Shown here piece by piece: positions 14,471-25,345 of a DNA stretch of 64,000 bases (positions within the stretch are counted from its first letter, which is position 1; each line of letters opens with the position of its first letter). Both the position numbers and the translations under genes were made by a program. The notes under the pieces were generated by a model, which worked only from the letters and a program-made list of their open reading frames with translations, was not told where the DNA came from and searched no databases. Source of the stretch: Erpobdella octoculata (Eukaryota > Annelida > Clitellata > Hirudinida > Erpobdellidae); contig OZ022242.1 in NCBI GenBank assembly GCA_963978895.1, positions 28,529,924 through 28,593,923 on the forward strand. Direction: 5' to 3'.

Positions 14471-17280
14471 AACTATTGACTAACGCCACGTTAAATATCG
14501 TCAAATTTTCATTTTCATTATATTTCATTTTCAATTTAATGTTTTACCTAATGAAATATAGTTCAAACGTTATCATCATCATCATCTTAGCTAAGATTTT
14601 GTCAAACTTCAAAATTGGCACTGGACACTGGATGCGTTTAATTATCCGGGTTTTAACTCTTGACTCATCCAAGTTCAACCAACGAGTGAACATTAATTAA
14701 TGGGTTTGCAATCGATTAAAAAACTTAATGCAAAGTAATTGCACTTTTTACTTTGAAGCTAGCGGCAGGGTTGCACCCTGACGTTGAATTGGCTATTTAG
14801 ACTTTCAAGTGGGCCTCCTGACGTTGAAGTAAGCCCCCAACCTAAGACGCTGAAATGAACGTTAACAGTGGCACACTTAAGGTTTTTCAGGGGTTTGAAA
14901 AAAATGGTTGGAGCATTTTGAAAATTTGTTCAGCTTCAATTATTTATTGCTTCGTAAACCCTGTCTAACACCAACAGTTTTTAATAGAATTAAATCAAAT
15001 TTGACTTCAAAGAACAGAATAATTTTATTTTTAATTCACAAATAAATACATTTTTAATTGTCAAAAATTATTGCGTATTAATTATACAAGTAAGTTATTT
15101 TAGTTTGATAATATATCATCCATTTTATCTAAAATATAGTCCATTGTTGGTGTGGAATGTCTAGGCAGATATAAAAAAGTTGAACCACTTAATCTGTTTT
15201 CCGATAAAAAAAACTTATAAAAAAGAGTTTGTTTGGTCAAATATTTATATGAAAAACCAGAAATATTTTTTCATAAAAACAATATTAGAAAGTTACTACT
15301 TTTTTATTTTTTGGGGGGATGGTTGGGGGTTTAACTACAAAACTCTCCTTTGATGGTAAACAAACATAAATAGTTTTACAATAAGCTTTCTTTTTTTATT
15401 TACATTTACATTAAATCAAGCCGAGTTTACATGCATTAAAAATATTGTGGAATAATTTTGGGGGAGTTCACAACTCAGAACCCATCCCCCTTTGAGTGCA
15501 CCCATGCTTAAATATACACAGAAACACGCCGGGTATTACGTTTTCATCCATTAAAAAAAATTGGAAATAATTAAACCCTGCCTCTACTGGGCATAGTTTG
15601 TAGGAGTTTTTTATTAATAATCCAATCGTAATTAGGATGAAACATTGCCTAATTCTTCCAAATCGATTAAGATATTTTTAATTGTGTTAACAATCACTGA
15701 GTCGCCAGATCACATTATCTGACTCGCGAATTGAATCTAGAAAGAGTGCAACAATCACGCAAGCGTTCAACAGCAAAATCATTATTCATGTTATATCGAT
15801 GTACACTACAGTTATTAGTTTGCCAACTTCTTGGGCATTTTTTTTAATTACAATGATTTATCGATAGATTGCTCAACACAGACACATTGATCAAAACAGC
15901 GACTTTCTCAAAGTTGATGGAGACTGACGAAAGAAATGAGATTTGACCGAAACTCTTAAAAAGCTTCAAATGTAGGTTTTCTTTCGTTTTGTAACAAATC
16001 ATCTGTCTGTATGATGACGCTTATAGCTGTAATAGAAAAAAGAGCTGGAGCTTCATATACTGGCAATCTTGTGATCGATTCGCAGCCAAAAGACGAAGCC
16101 AGTCAAGATATTGAAGAAGTGGAGTAACATTGTCATGTTTTCATTTATAGCGGTTTGTGTTAGAAGTTATGATAATGATGGTTTTGAATAATTTTTTGAG
16201 GTAAAATAAAAGTGGGTTTGTATTCGTTTTAAAGCTCACTTTGGCCAGAACTTCCTAGAATACTCTGAATAAATTTAGTAAAAACCTTGGAGATTGCCCT
16301 TGTGAGATTTTTTTTATCTTTCCCCTCTTTCAACTGCATAGTTTTCATAATAAGGCATAACAAAAATAATGCGTCACGCAGCAAAAGACCATCAATGCGA
16401 CAAAAAAAGTTGACATCGTTGTAGAAAAAAATCCTTGCCACACCATCCATGTGACTCTCAAATTATCTTGTCCTCTCTCCCCCTACCTTCCTCCCTCTCT
16501 TTCTCTCTCTATCTCTATTTCAAGAATTAAACATGCAGAAACTTCTAAAATAAAGAAAGTAAAGTTGATTCACTGATTGAAAGACTAAGTTCAAAACAAT
16601 AGTAATAATAATGATGAAGATGATCAGGAAGATGATTATAATGGTTATGATGACGATGGTGGTAGTGATAGTAATGATGGAATAAATGTTTATTGACAGT
16701 GAAAAAAAAAGTTTAATAACTTTTTACAAATTTTGTATTTGCTAAGTACTATAAATAATTATATTCAATGGCTCATAAGTCATAATTGATACTGACTAAT
16801 ATTTAATACCTCAATTGGTTGAAGCTAACAAATAATAATATCGACCGTTATTAAACATTAAACGATTCAAAATAAATGAGCTAAAAGTAACAGTTGACAA
16901 TATTTAAAAATGAGTCTTTAAACAAGTCCGTTACTAAAAGTATTAATAGAAATTATTGAATAACAGTCAGAAGAAGAAAATAGAGATTACAAGTATATAA
17001 AGTCCATTAGAAAAGAAAATTGAATAAGTAAAAAGCCTATAAGAAATCAGAACTACGTCTCTACTACTACATTTAAAACATCTTTGTTATATCTTTATTA
17101 TTCTAATTAAATGATAATAATTATAATCTAACTATTGTGGTTGCTAAACACTTATTAGATCTTTGTTAATTATTAATTAAATTATATAAGCTTTGTTTTT
17201 ATGAAATGACTAAGTAAGAAATAGAATAAAACTTATAGATAAATAAAACAAAACTTTGCAATCAGGGCTAAATTAAAGTG
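14471..17280. other. AT-rich intergenic DNA with simple-sequence tracts
   Basis: No gene is supported. A pyrimidine tract of CTCTCTCC-like sequence lies at about 16470-16520 on the plus strand, and a GATGATGA/TGGT-rich simple sequence at about 16600-16690. A short open stretch ending near 16126 (frame containing KRAGASYTGNLVIDSQPKDE and stopping after DIEEVE) could be a terminal exon, but I found no partner exon. Confidence 0.35.
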
Positions 17281-17466
17281 TCTTCAAAACCTCAACATAA
17301 TTATTTAATGCTTCCAAATGGGCTTGAGCAGCTCTGATCTGTACGTCGGTAGAAGTTAATTAAAACAAAGTAAGCGAGTACAAAACCCGACAGAACATGT
17401 GTCCGGAATATATACAATCTTTGAAACGGTTTCAATGACGATCTCGATATAGCATGTAATGATCGA

Positions 17467-17477
17467 GCCCTAAACGT
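17467..17477. repeat. target-site duplication, left copy
   Basis: GCCCTAAACGT, an 11-bp perfect match to 19164-19174. It flanks the RTE-like LINE insertion. Confidence 0.9.
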
Positions 17478-17668
17478 TATTATTATCATTATTTAGTCTG
17501 TAGCCGGCGTTTGGGAAGGAGGATGTCCTCGCAGCCAATACGCTGCTGTCGGTGCCACGGGACCACGAACGCCTTTCACGACAATCTTCCTTTTTCATCG
17601 GTCGGCTGCAACCCCTCTCGCTCCATCGGCGGTCAGTCGCTTCCTCTTGAGGTCCCCATCAATAATTT

Positions 17669-18215
17669 TCAAACATGTTTTCTTTGGCGCCGAACGTTGG
17701 ATGCGCCAGCCAGGCGTCGCTTCCACAAAAGTAAACTATTGGGAAGCCGTTTACCATCCATTCGGCAGACGTGCCCGAACCACCGTAGTTCCCGTTTTTG
17801 GATGTGTTCGTCGATTAGTGGTTGTCGATCACACCGTTCACGGATCGTTTCGTTTCGAATGCGGTCGCGGATGGAGACTCCCAGTATCCGCCGCAGGCAT
17901 TGCATTTGGAATACTTCAAGTCTATCCACATCGGATTTAAACAATGTCTATGTCTCCGAGCCATATAGCAGGATCGGAAGAATCAATGTTCAGTAAAGAC
18001 GAATTTTTGTCTTGATAGTAATGTTCTTTTTTCCAGATGCCGCAGTCGCCTGGCCAGCGCGGCTGTGGACGTTGGCCGATGACGACGTCTTCTTTTCCTG
18101 CACGATCGATCCAAGGTATTTATATTTCGTCACTTCCTCGATCTGAACATCATTTAGGTGGACATGAGCTGGCGACCCGTCCGGATGGAAAGTTTGTTTG
18201 TTCGTCCTCCGATCG
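17669..18215 (-). pseudogene. RTE-like LINE, C-terminal post-RT segment
   Basis: Minus-strand frames give VHLNDVQIEEVTKYKYLGSI (the YLGS block after the RT domain) from about 18165, a frameshifted middle, then DRLEVFQMQCLRRILGVSIR and KRELRWFGHVCRM near the C-terminus (17944-17669). The WFGHV..M motif is typical of the C-terminus of RTE-like LINE proteins. It is the correctly oriented 3' part of the 17478-19163 insertion. A one-base frame change separates the two blocks. Confidence 0.85.
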
Positions 18216-19163
18216 ATTACAGAGGTGGCGGGAATTCTTCTACGAACTATACAATCACGATCCGCCTGCCGGAGCAGCCGCGAACCCGCCACAAATCGAT
18301 CAATCGCAGATCCCATTTCCCGTCGACGTACCAAAAATCGCCGAAGTGAAAGCGGCCGTCAAATCGCTCAAAAACGGAAAAGCGCCGGGCATCGATCAAA
18401 TTACAGCCGAGATGTTCAAAGCTTGTGGTGACACTCTATTGCAACGTCTACACGTCCTATTGACATGCATTTGGGACACGGAGTACGTACCATCAGCGTG
18501 GAAGAACGCGATCGTAGTTCCCATTTTTAAGAAAGGAGACAGTCGGGAGTGCAAAAACTACTACGGCATTAGTCTCCTTTCAATCGTTGGGAAAGTATTT
18601 ACGAAGATCATTAAGTCACGACTACAAAAACATTGTGAACAATTGTGCCGTGAAGAACAGGCCGGATTTCGACCGAATCGTGGATGCATCGATCAAATCT
18701 TCGCACCACGCCAACTCGTAGAAGAGAAGGATCGATGTGGCCGGCGGACTGTTGTTGTCTTCATCGACTTCAAATCGGCTTTCGACTGCATCCATTGGCC
18801 AGCATTGTGGACGGCTCTGGAAAGAGAAAACATACAACCGAAAGTCATCCGTTTGTTACGAGCGTCGTATAGCGGTTCGACCAGCTGCATCCGAATTCGA
18901 AACGACCAATCCGACGAGTTTACCATTCAAACCGGTGTCCGGCAGGGAGACGTCGCATCTCCGCTGTTATTTAACGTCGTGATCCATGCGATCATGAGAA
19001 AATCGTTCGAAGGAAGGCGTGGTGTACAATACGACAAAAACAACTTTATCACTGATCTGATGTTCGCGGACGATAGCGCCGTATTCGCCGATACCGACGT
19101 GGAAGCTACAGATTGCCTATATGACATTGCTGATATTACCAAGTCATACGCCAAAAGATCAAC
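18210..19163 (+). pseudogene. RTE-like LINE reverse transcriptase domain (inverted part)
   Basis: The frame is open from about 18037 to a TAA at 19168-19170, but the LINE-derived part starts near 18210 (DRLQRWREFFYELYNH). RT motifs follow in order: KNGKAPGIDQITAEMFKACG, VVPIFKKGD, EEQAGFRPNRGCIDQIF, VVFIDFKSAFDCIHWPALW (motif A), IQTGVRQGDVASPLLFN (motif B) and LMFADDSAVFAD (motif C; the FADD codons are 19063-19074). All catalytic Asp residues are present. No endonuclease domain and no start codon of its own are present. It is antisense to the rest of its element, so it cannot be expressed as a full LINE protein. Confidence 0.9.
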
Positions 19164-19174
19164 GCCCTAAACGT
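19164..19174. repeat. target-site duplication, right copy
   Basis: GCCCTAAACGT, identical to 17467-17477. Confidence 0.9.
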
Positions 19175-19784
19175 AACCGGCAATTGAACTAAATTTCTGC
19201 CTTGGCCCATCTTTAGCTCCAAGGTACTGAAGGTTTTTGTAATATCCAGCGTTGAAATCATAGAGTCCTCTAGTTTCAGATATGGTGTAGGGTTAGCAAT
19301 TTACAGCTTCTTCCTGCTTACAATTTCTGTTCTCAACGACGCGCACTTTATGGTATTCATATTCAAGCCAACATTGGTTATAACACTTTCAACCTGCTCC
19401 ATTAGAATTTGCATACCCACATCAGTTGAAGAAAGAAGCACCAAATCGTCAGCAAAAGCAACGTAATTGCATCTAACTGAATCTTTGTCTCCAAAAATAC
19501 CAATTGAAACGTCGACTTCACTCATCACTTTATCGATTGACACTTTAAACAGGGGTAACCTTGGATCGCCCTGTTTTACTCCTATGTTGACCAGAATTTT
19601 ATGTTTAATACTTCTTTTCAAATTCAAGTAAATAAAACATCCGTCATACAGAACGGCTATGAAATTCAACATCAGTGGAGGAGTCCCCAACCGTGACGCC
19701 TCTCTAATAATTAATTTCTGAGAGACGGTGATAAAAGCTTTGCTGACATAAAATGAAGATTAAATTGACTTTTTGCAGTTAGTC

Positions 19785-20069
19785 TTTTTTTCGTATTAAT
19801 AATTTAAGTAATAAAATATTATATGCTAACCCATCCTCAGAACAAAATAACTTCTGCCGTACATATTCTATAACCAAACGACTGGTACCAGCAAAAACTG
19901 GTCAGTGTGTAATTGGTTTTAAATTTCTTGATGGCCGTAATAAGCTCGTGTCCCGGGCTCCATTTGGAAAAAGCGCCATCAGCCTTTTAGAGGGAGCGCC
20001 CAAATTTTTCGAAAGAGTACATACAACTAGACCCCAGTTATCAGCTATTGTTGAAGACAAAATTGCATG
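19785..20069 (+). other. unidentified coding-like open frame without ATG
   Basis: An open frame of about 94 codons with no ATG ends at the TGA in ..DKIA-stop near 20069. The later part, with CVIGFKFLDGRNKLVSRAPF and KFFERVHTTRPQLSAIVEDK, has balanced composition unlike the AT-driven chance frames around it. It could be a TE remnant or an exon. No family recognised. Confidence 0.25.
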
Positions 20070-20279
20070 ATGTTTTAGAAAGTTTTTAGAAAGTGAACCT
20101 AACATAACGGCATTTTTAATTCTGTTTTCTTTACGATTTACTTAGTTCGTTGAATCAAACACCATATTATATGAAAAAACAATATAAAATGGCGCTGTTC
20201 AATCAAATAAATTGAACATAATTATAAACACAAAAAACAGGGTATATCGATATATTTATGTAGGTAGTGGTCATCAAGA

Positions 20280-20685
20280 AACTAGTTGAGACAAATCTAG
20301 TTGACAAAATCATTAACATATTACTACCCTTTCAACACCCCGCTAGCTATCTTAATTTGAAAACAAGTGAAGCAAAAAACAAAGTTTTTAAAAACACACT
20401 TTTATATTTTTACACTATTCAAGTGATCATTTGTTACATAAACAACAAACATATTAGCATAGACACTAAATAGTTCGACGAAATTATCACAAATAATTAT
20501 TTGATTAAATAAATTTTGTCTAATCAATCGATTCCAAAAATTGATAGAATGCATTGTTAATCAGTTCGGAAATATGTTTAAATTGTTAAGTTTCTAGCTC
20601 ATCGGGAAGTTAGTTTTAAATCGATTGCAAAATTTGACGACAGACAGGCAGAGAAGTCAAGTTAAGTAAAAGTGTATAAAAACCG
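20280..20685 (+). repeat. dispersed repeat, copy 1 (pair with 28235-28610)
   Basis: It shares extended, diverged similarity with 28235-28610, including ACAAATAATTATTTRATTAA, TTGATAGAATGCATTGTTAA, ATCGATTGCAAAATTTGACG and GAGAAGTCAAGTTAAGTAAA. No ORF. The ACAGACAGRCAG run near the 3' end resembles ends of short non-autonomous retroelements. Class unknown. Confidence 0.8.
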
Positions 20686-21628
20686 GCGTGTTATTAACCC
20701 TATTGTTCATAATGATTAATTTCTATACTAAAGTTAGATTAAATATTAACATTCTAGGCAATACATTCTGTATACATAAAATGCAAAATAAAACATCAAT
20801 TGTATAGAAAATCAACTTATCTGTAGACTAAACTACTAAAAATTTAAAAAATGAGGGTTCCTAGCTTTAAGTTTTTTGGTAGAGGAAGGTCGACTTTTTA
20901 GGATAGAATTTAGTCCGGTTTCTTTGGGGGTGGTAGAAACCCCTGAACACAACACGCAACTTACTCATGAACCTAACCACTTATTTGCAAAGTTATTTTT
21001 CTTTGTTGTTAGAGTTGTTACAGTCGTTTCTTAACGAAGGAGTGATCTTAATTTTTCAAACATTAAAATATTCAAAATCGGTAAAAATTAAAAATTGATT
21101 ACATTAAGTAAGTTTTAATTCATCGTAGAATTTTGTTTTTTAAGCAACTTCCTAATATTAGCTTGCTTCCGTCTATATGGTTCACAAAATCTGCTATCGT
21201 TAATTTGACTAACTTTTTGATATCGTAGCGACCTGAAATTTTGCACTTAATCCTAAGTTGAATGTCAACAATTTCTATTAAAATTTGAGCCTGATCCCTA
21301 ATTGCCGACCCCAGGAATCGAACCCACAACTTTCATTTTCTCGGTTTCATGGACCGATGCGTTCGCCTTGCCGATGTATGACAAAACTCAATTTTGGTTT
21401 CTCCAAGCAAGTTGAAATAAGTTATCTACTTAGGTTCGGATAGTGAATGGACAGCTTCTGATGTAGTTTGAACAGGATTGGTTTGTCACAGCAGTCTGAA
21501 CTGATGTGGTTAGTTTACTCTGGTCGCAGCGACTTAAAATTTCCTATGTGTGACTTGGTAGTGATTAAACAGTTTCTGACTAGTTTTTGAGTCAAAAAAG
21601 TTTTTTCAGGAATGTGTTGTGTGGTATA
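20686..21628. other. intergenic DNA, nothing recognised
   Basis: AT-rich with short open frames only. No terminal repeats or domain motifs seen. Confidence 0.4.
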
Positions 21629-21636
21629 TGTAGATC

Positions 21637-22136
21637 CAGTACCGTAGGAAGGGTTGTGCGGGCTGTGCCGTCGCACCGGGCGCCGGCGTCATGGGAGCGC
21701 TAATAATATACATAAATACAAAAAAATTTAATACATTTTTTGCGTTTATTTTTTCAACATTTTGCCAGCGAAATTAACAAATTTCACCACACGCTGCGAA
21801 AATTCTCTAAAATTCTGACGTTTTATCAGCCATAACTCAATTAAACCACCAGCCCCACTAACATCATCATCACCACCATCCCGCCAACACTAAAATATCG
21901 GCAAGATCAAAGAGAATTAAAAATTTAAATTTTTTTGATAATTCAATTTTTAAACCAGTTAATTTTCAAAACATGCCGCCCAATTCTTTTGATGTCATCT
22001 AAATAAAAACAATATTTTTTTCATGTTTTATAGAAAATTAAAATGTTTTATCAATTGTTTCACTTTTCCAATTTTTTTAGGGGGGTCAAAAAAATGTAAC
22101 TCGCACAGGGCGCCAAAATAGCTTGCTACGGCTCTG
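21637..22136. mobile_element. hAT MITE (500 bp) with perfect 8-bp target duplication
   Basis: The left end is CAGTACCGTAGGAAG; the reverse complement of the right end is CAGAGCCGTAGCAAG. Flanks are TGTAGATC at 21629-21636 and TGTAGATC at 22137-22144. An 8-bp duplication and a CAG..CTG boundary fit the hAT superfamily. There is a GC-rich subterminal block (CGCACCGGGCGCC, and CGCACAGGGCGCC at the other end). No coding capacity. Confidence 0.9.
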
Positions 22137-22155
22137 TGTAGATCTGTGATATATG

Positions 22156-22942
22156 CAGTGATGGGCAACAAACTACTTTCAAGTAGTTAAACTTTTCTGT
22201 AGTTACATTTACTTTTTAGTAGTTAAACTATGTAGTTAACTACTTTTTGTCAGAGGTAGTTTAACTAAAGTAGTTAAATACTGTAAAGTTGTTAACTACT
22301 TTAACTACTTTTTTCTATAAACTTGTACACTAATACATTGCATTGCTGTATTAGGCCTCACATGATCACCATTAATTATGTTCATCATCTAATTTATTAA
22401 ATAAAGCCATGACAATTTTTTTTTAATTTATTAATGAAAAGACACATATTTTATAAATTAAATATCCAGTCAATCAATCTACTTCAGACGGAGTCAAACA
22501 TCGTCTTATTACCTGTAGATGATTATCTTTTGAGTACATGACGCAGGAAAACAAGCTTTTCAAACATACTGTCAGACACTTTGCACCATCTAGGCACTAA
22601 TATTTGACCTGCACAGTCTCTCAACAGCAGCACTGCTTGGTAGACTTGTATTAAACTTGAGAAAAACTCTTGTTAGATGAAGATAAATGAGCAGTGAGTT
22701 TGTTGTTGAGTCATTTGAAGCCAGATCTTTGCGTAAAATATTATACAGGCTGATTTAATTTTTTAGACTTTAACTACTTTTAGGTAGTTAAACTAATTGT
22801 AGTTAACTACTCTAAAAAGTAGTTAAACTATTCTTTAACTACTTTCGGGTAGTTAAACTTTTTGCCTTAACTACTCCCATGTAGTTAAACTAGTAGTTAA
22901 CTACTAAAGTAGTTAAAAGTATTTAACTACTGCCCATCACTG
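22156..22942. mobile_element. hAT MITE (787 bp) with repeated GTAGTTAAAC subterminal motifs
   Basis: Ends are CAGTGATGGGCA and TGCCCATCACTG, a perfect 12-bp inverted repeat, flanked by GATATATG at 22148-22155 and 22943-22950. Both subterminal regions hold many copies of GTAGTTAAAC and GTTTAACTAC, which in hAT elements commonly serve as transposase-binding repeats. The interior is AT-rich and non-coding. Confidence 0.93.
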
Positions 22943-22950
22943 GATATATG

Positions 22951-24429
22951 ATGGAGACAATTTATTCTTTCTCTCATTAATTGGTCATTTTTAAAAACGA
23001 TCCTATATCCTAAAACAACTTTCCTGTCAATATAAAGGGTGTGAGCAAAAAACTTTTTCTACTTTTTGGCAAGTTTTTGACAATACAAGAATTCTGCCAA
23101 AAAGAAATTTTTTTTTTATTAGTTAATTTTTATTTTTTAAATTTATTTTTTTGATTTTCTGCTAAGAATTAATTACAACGATTAATTGTGCAGTTGTGTT
23201 GGCATAATATTTTTTACTCTACTACGGTACGGAGCCGATGACATGTAACAATAATTTGTAATGAAAAAACTTAGTAAAAAATGAATTATTTATAAAAAAG
23301 GAAGCAAGGAAATCTCAAAGTACAAAGTAAGTCTACGATTTGAAATTATTGCGTTGAGCTTTTTGAACAGAATAGGTACAAGACAAGACAAATTAAATTC
23401 ACAAAATAACGTATTCCATGCAATAATTATTGTTCAGCTACTTCATGAAACCACAGTATTTATCGTGAAACTTGTAATAAAATTAGACAAATTTCTGGCC
23501 TTATATCCGTCAACCATTCACTGGACAAATCAACAAAAATTAATTATTTTATATTCAAACAACGATATTCAGCAACGTTTCTGGATTCCTAGAAGCTATG
23601 TTAAAGTTATTTGTTCCACAAAATTTGTGAAGATCGAAATCACACCACACCCATAGATCAATGTTTTGTATTAACATTCAAAAATTAAAATTTAATTCTT
23701 ATATTTAGAAATTGAAATTATTAACGTTTTTAAAGTTGAAAAAATATCAAAAATTATAACCTGTGTCAGATATGTGGTTAACAGTCAGCAGAGAACTGCA
23801 GCTTTCGAAAATGAGTATTTTGTCAAATATAGAAGTCAGAAATAAAATGATCACACCAAACGACAAGCAGAAAATCCATGCCAGGCGCCTTGGAAAATGA
23901 ATTGAATTGTGTGCCAGGATTTATTCACTAGTTACAGACTACAATAAAATTATAAGAAAATATTACAATAAAACCAATTAAATAGCAAAAGTTGGTAAGA
24001 CGCTTTGGCTATTTTAACAGTTTTCTTCTATTTTTATTTTTTTTTATTACAAATAAGTATGTATGTGAATTCCTCGCAAAAATCGACATACCTAAATTGA
24101 TTTAAATGAAATTTAATAAATTTGAAAAAAGCAAACATTTGTTTTCGTGTTCGTACAAAAAAAATCCCAAACCGACTGACGTTTTTAAAACCTTTTCTAG
24201 GGCAAAAAGTACTAATATATATATAGGTAGTCTTATTGCGTTGCAGTATATATATTTTTCTGTTTTTAAAAAGACTCAGAGTGTTAATTTGAACAAATGT
24301 TGTCTCTTAAGATTTGATATAAAAAGGCTGAGATAGTCTTGTTGTTTATGCTGGAATGTATTTCATGGAGCACATTGAGAGAAGAAAAACTAACAGTTTG
24401 TTGTGACTACTAAACATTGAAATATCTGT
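22951..24429. other. AT-rich intergenic DNA
   Basis: No gene recognised. Open frames at 23354-23656 and 24106-24336 have no domain motif. Confidence 0.4.
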
Positions 24430-24605
24430 AGTGTTGGAGACTGCTTTTGTGTGCTTTTATAAATCTCTGGTTAAATCACAGTTAGCATATGCTGTCCAGT
24501 CGTGGTATCCATTTAAGCAAAATTTAATAAAAGCAATAAAAAGATACAGAGAAAACTGCCAAATTTGTCTTAGCATGCCATGGTTTGAATTAAGTGAACA
24601 AAAAT
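24430..24605 (+). pseudogene. CR1-type LINE fragment (post-RT region)
   Basis: The plus frame gives FYKSLVKSQLAYAVQSWYPF followed by KQNLIKAIKRYRENCQICLS. This matches the pattern of the region after the RT domain in CR1-like LINEs (LYKSLVRP.LEYA...W.P..., then a helix with Q..A). Only about 55 residues remain. Confidence 0.65.
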
Positions 24606-25271
24606 TATGAAATTGAGACTGCATTTGTTGGCGCAATTTTGTCAAATATACAAGTCAGAAATAAGAATAGAAGGAGACGGGCAAATCTAATCTTGCTTGC
24701 AATCTGGTTGATTGCGGAAGTAGTATTGACCTGTTATGCACAACTGCGAAAAAAATCATGTAAACATTTCTCCCGAAAGACCTATCACCCGTAGAATTTT
24801 TACCCAAACATTGATTGATAACCAGCCCATAACGAAAAACTGCTTGGTGGAATGCTTGGTTGTTGGAGCAGTTATAGAACACATGAATCAAAAACATGGT
24901 CGATTTGTTTTAAATCTAAATAATTTAAAATAATTGATAAATTTTCAACACTTTAAGATAGGCACACGATGACCTAATATTATAATTAGCGTGGTAATTA
25001 ATGATTCCGACAATGGAGCTCAAAAAAATAGATTCAAATTAAAATTCTATTCAATAGACTGGAAAACGTCTGGAAGCAGTAAAATAAACATTGCTAAACT
25101 AAGAGAAAATCACCGAGTCGAAACTTTAATGATAAAAAAATACAAATTAAGTAATGAAACACGTTTATGCTCCTTAAATTATTTTTATCGTAATGTTTGT
25201 ATTCATACTACTAAATTATATGAGAACGCGAAAGTCTTTGAAATCTGAGTTTTTAAACCACCACGGTCTAA

Positions 25272-25345
25272 ACCAGTGGTTCTCAAAGTTATTTGACCTA
25301 GTGCCCCCTTTAAAAAGATACTAAGCGCCAACTTGACATATACAT
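25272..25345 (+). mobile_element. solitary hAT (Charlie-like) terminus
   Basis: The sequence CAGTGGTTCTCAAAGTTATT followed by a CCCCCTTT block has the form of a Charlie-type hAT end. I found no matching right end downstream, so this is a remnant; its inner limit is approximate. Confidence 0.5.

Larger units (their letters stand above)
17478..19163. mobile_element. RTE-like LINE insertion with 5' inversion
   Basis: This 1,686-bp insertion is bounded by perfect 11-bp duplications. The 3' part of the element reads on the minus strand (about 18215 down to 17478). It ends in an AAATAATGATAATAATAA tail, as in RTE-clade elements. The upstream RT part reads on the plus strand (about 18210-19163). 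The RT segment stops just after SYAKKIN-like sequence at the target junction, and the minus segment starts at the next part of the protein (KQTFHPDGSPAHVH). So the two pieces are adjacent in the parent element but inverted. This is the structure expected of twin priming during target-primed reverse transcription. Confidence 0.88.
17301..19763 (-). pseudogene. R2-superfamily LINE remnant, split by a younger LINE
   Basis: On the minus strand, 19763-19301 encodes FYVSKAFITVSQKLIIREAS (motif-A region), LGTPPLMLNFIAVLYDG, NIGVKQGDPRLPLFKVSIDK (motif B) and YVAFADDLVLLSSTD (motif C with the FADD catalytic pair), then GLNMNTIKCASL. After a degraded stretch, LQYLGAKDGP lies near 19230. The reading then jumps the 17478-19163 insertion and resumes as SRSSLKPFQRLYIFRTHVLS at 17301-17477, the post-RT region of R2-like elements. 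Removing the insertion and one copy of its target duplication rejoins the frame as LPVTFRARSLHAI. The copy is 5'-truncated and has frameshifts. Assignment within R2/NeSL/R4-like clades is uncertain. Confidence 0.8.

Noticed and set aside
18622..19154. Minus-strand and alternative-frame ORFs over the LINE RT
   Set aside because: Shadows of the plus-strand RT frame with its ordered motifs.
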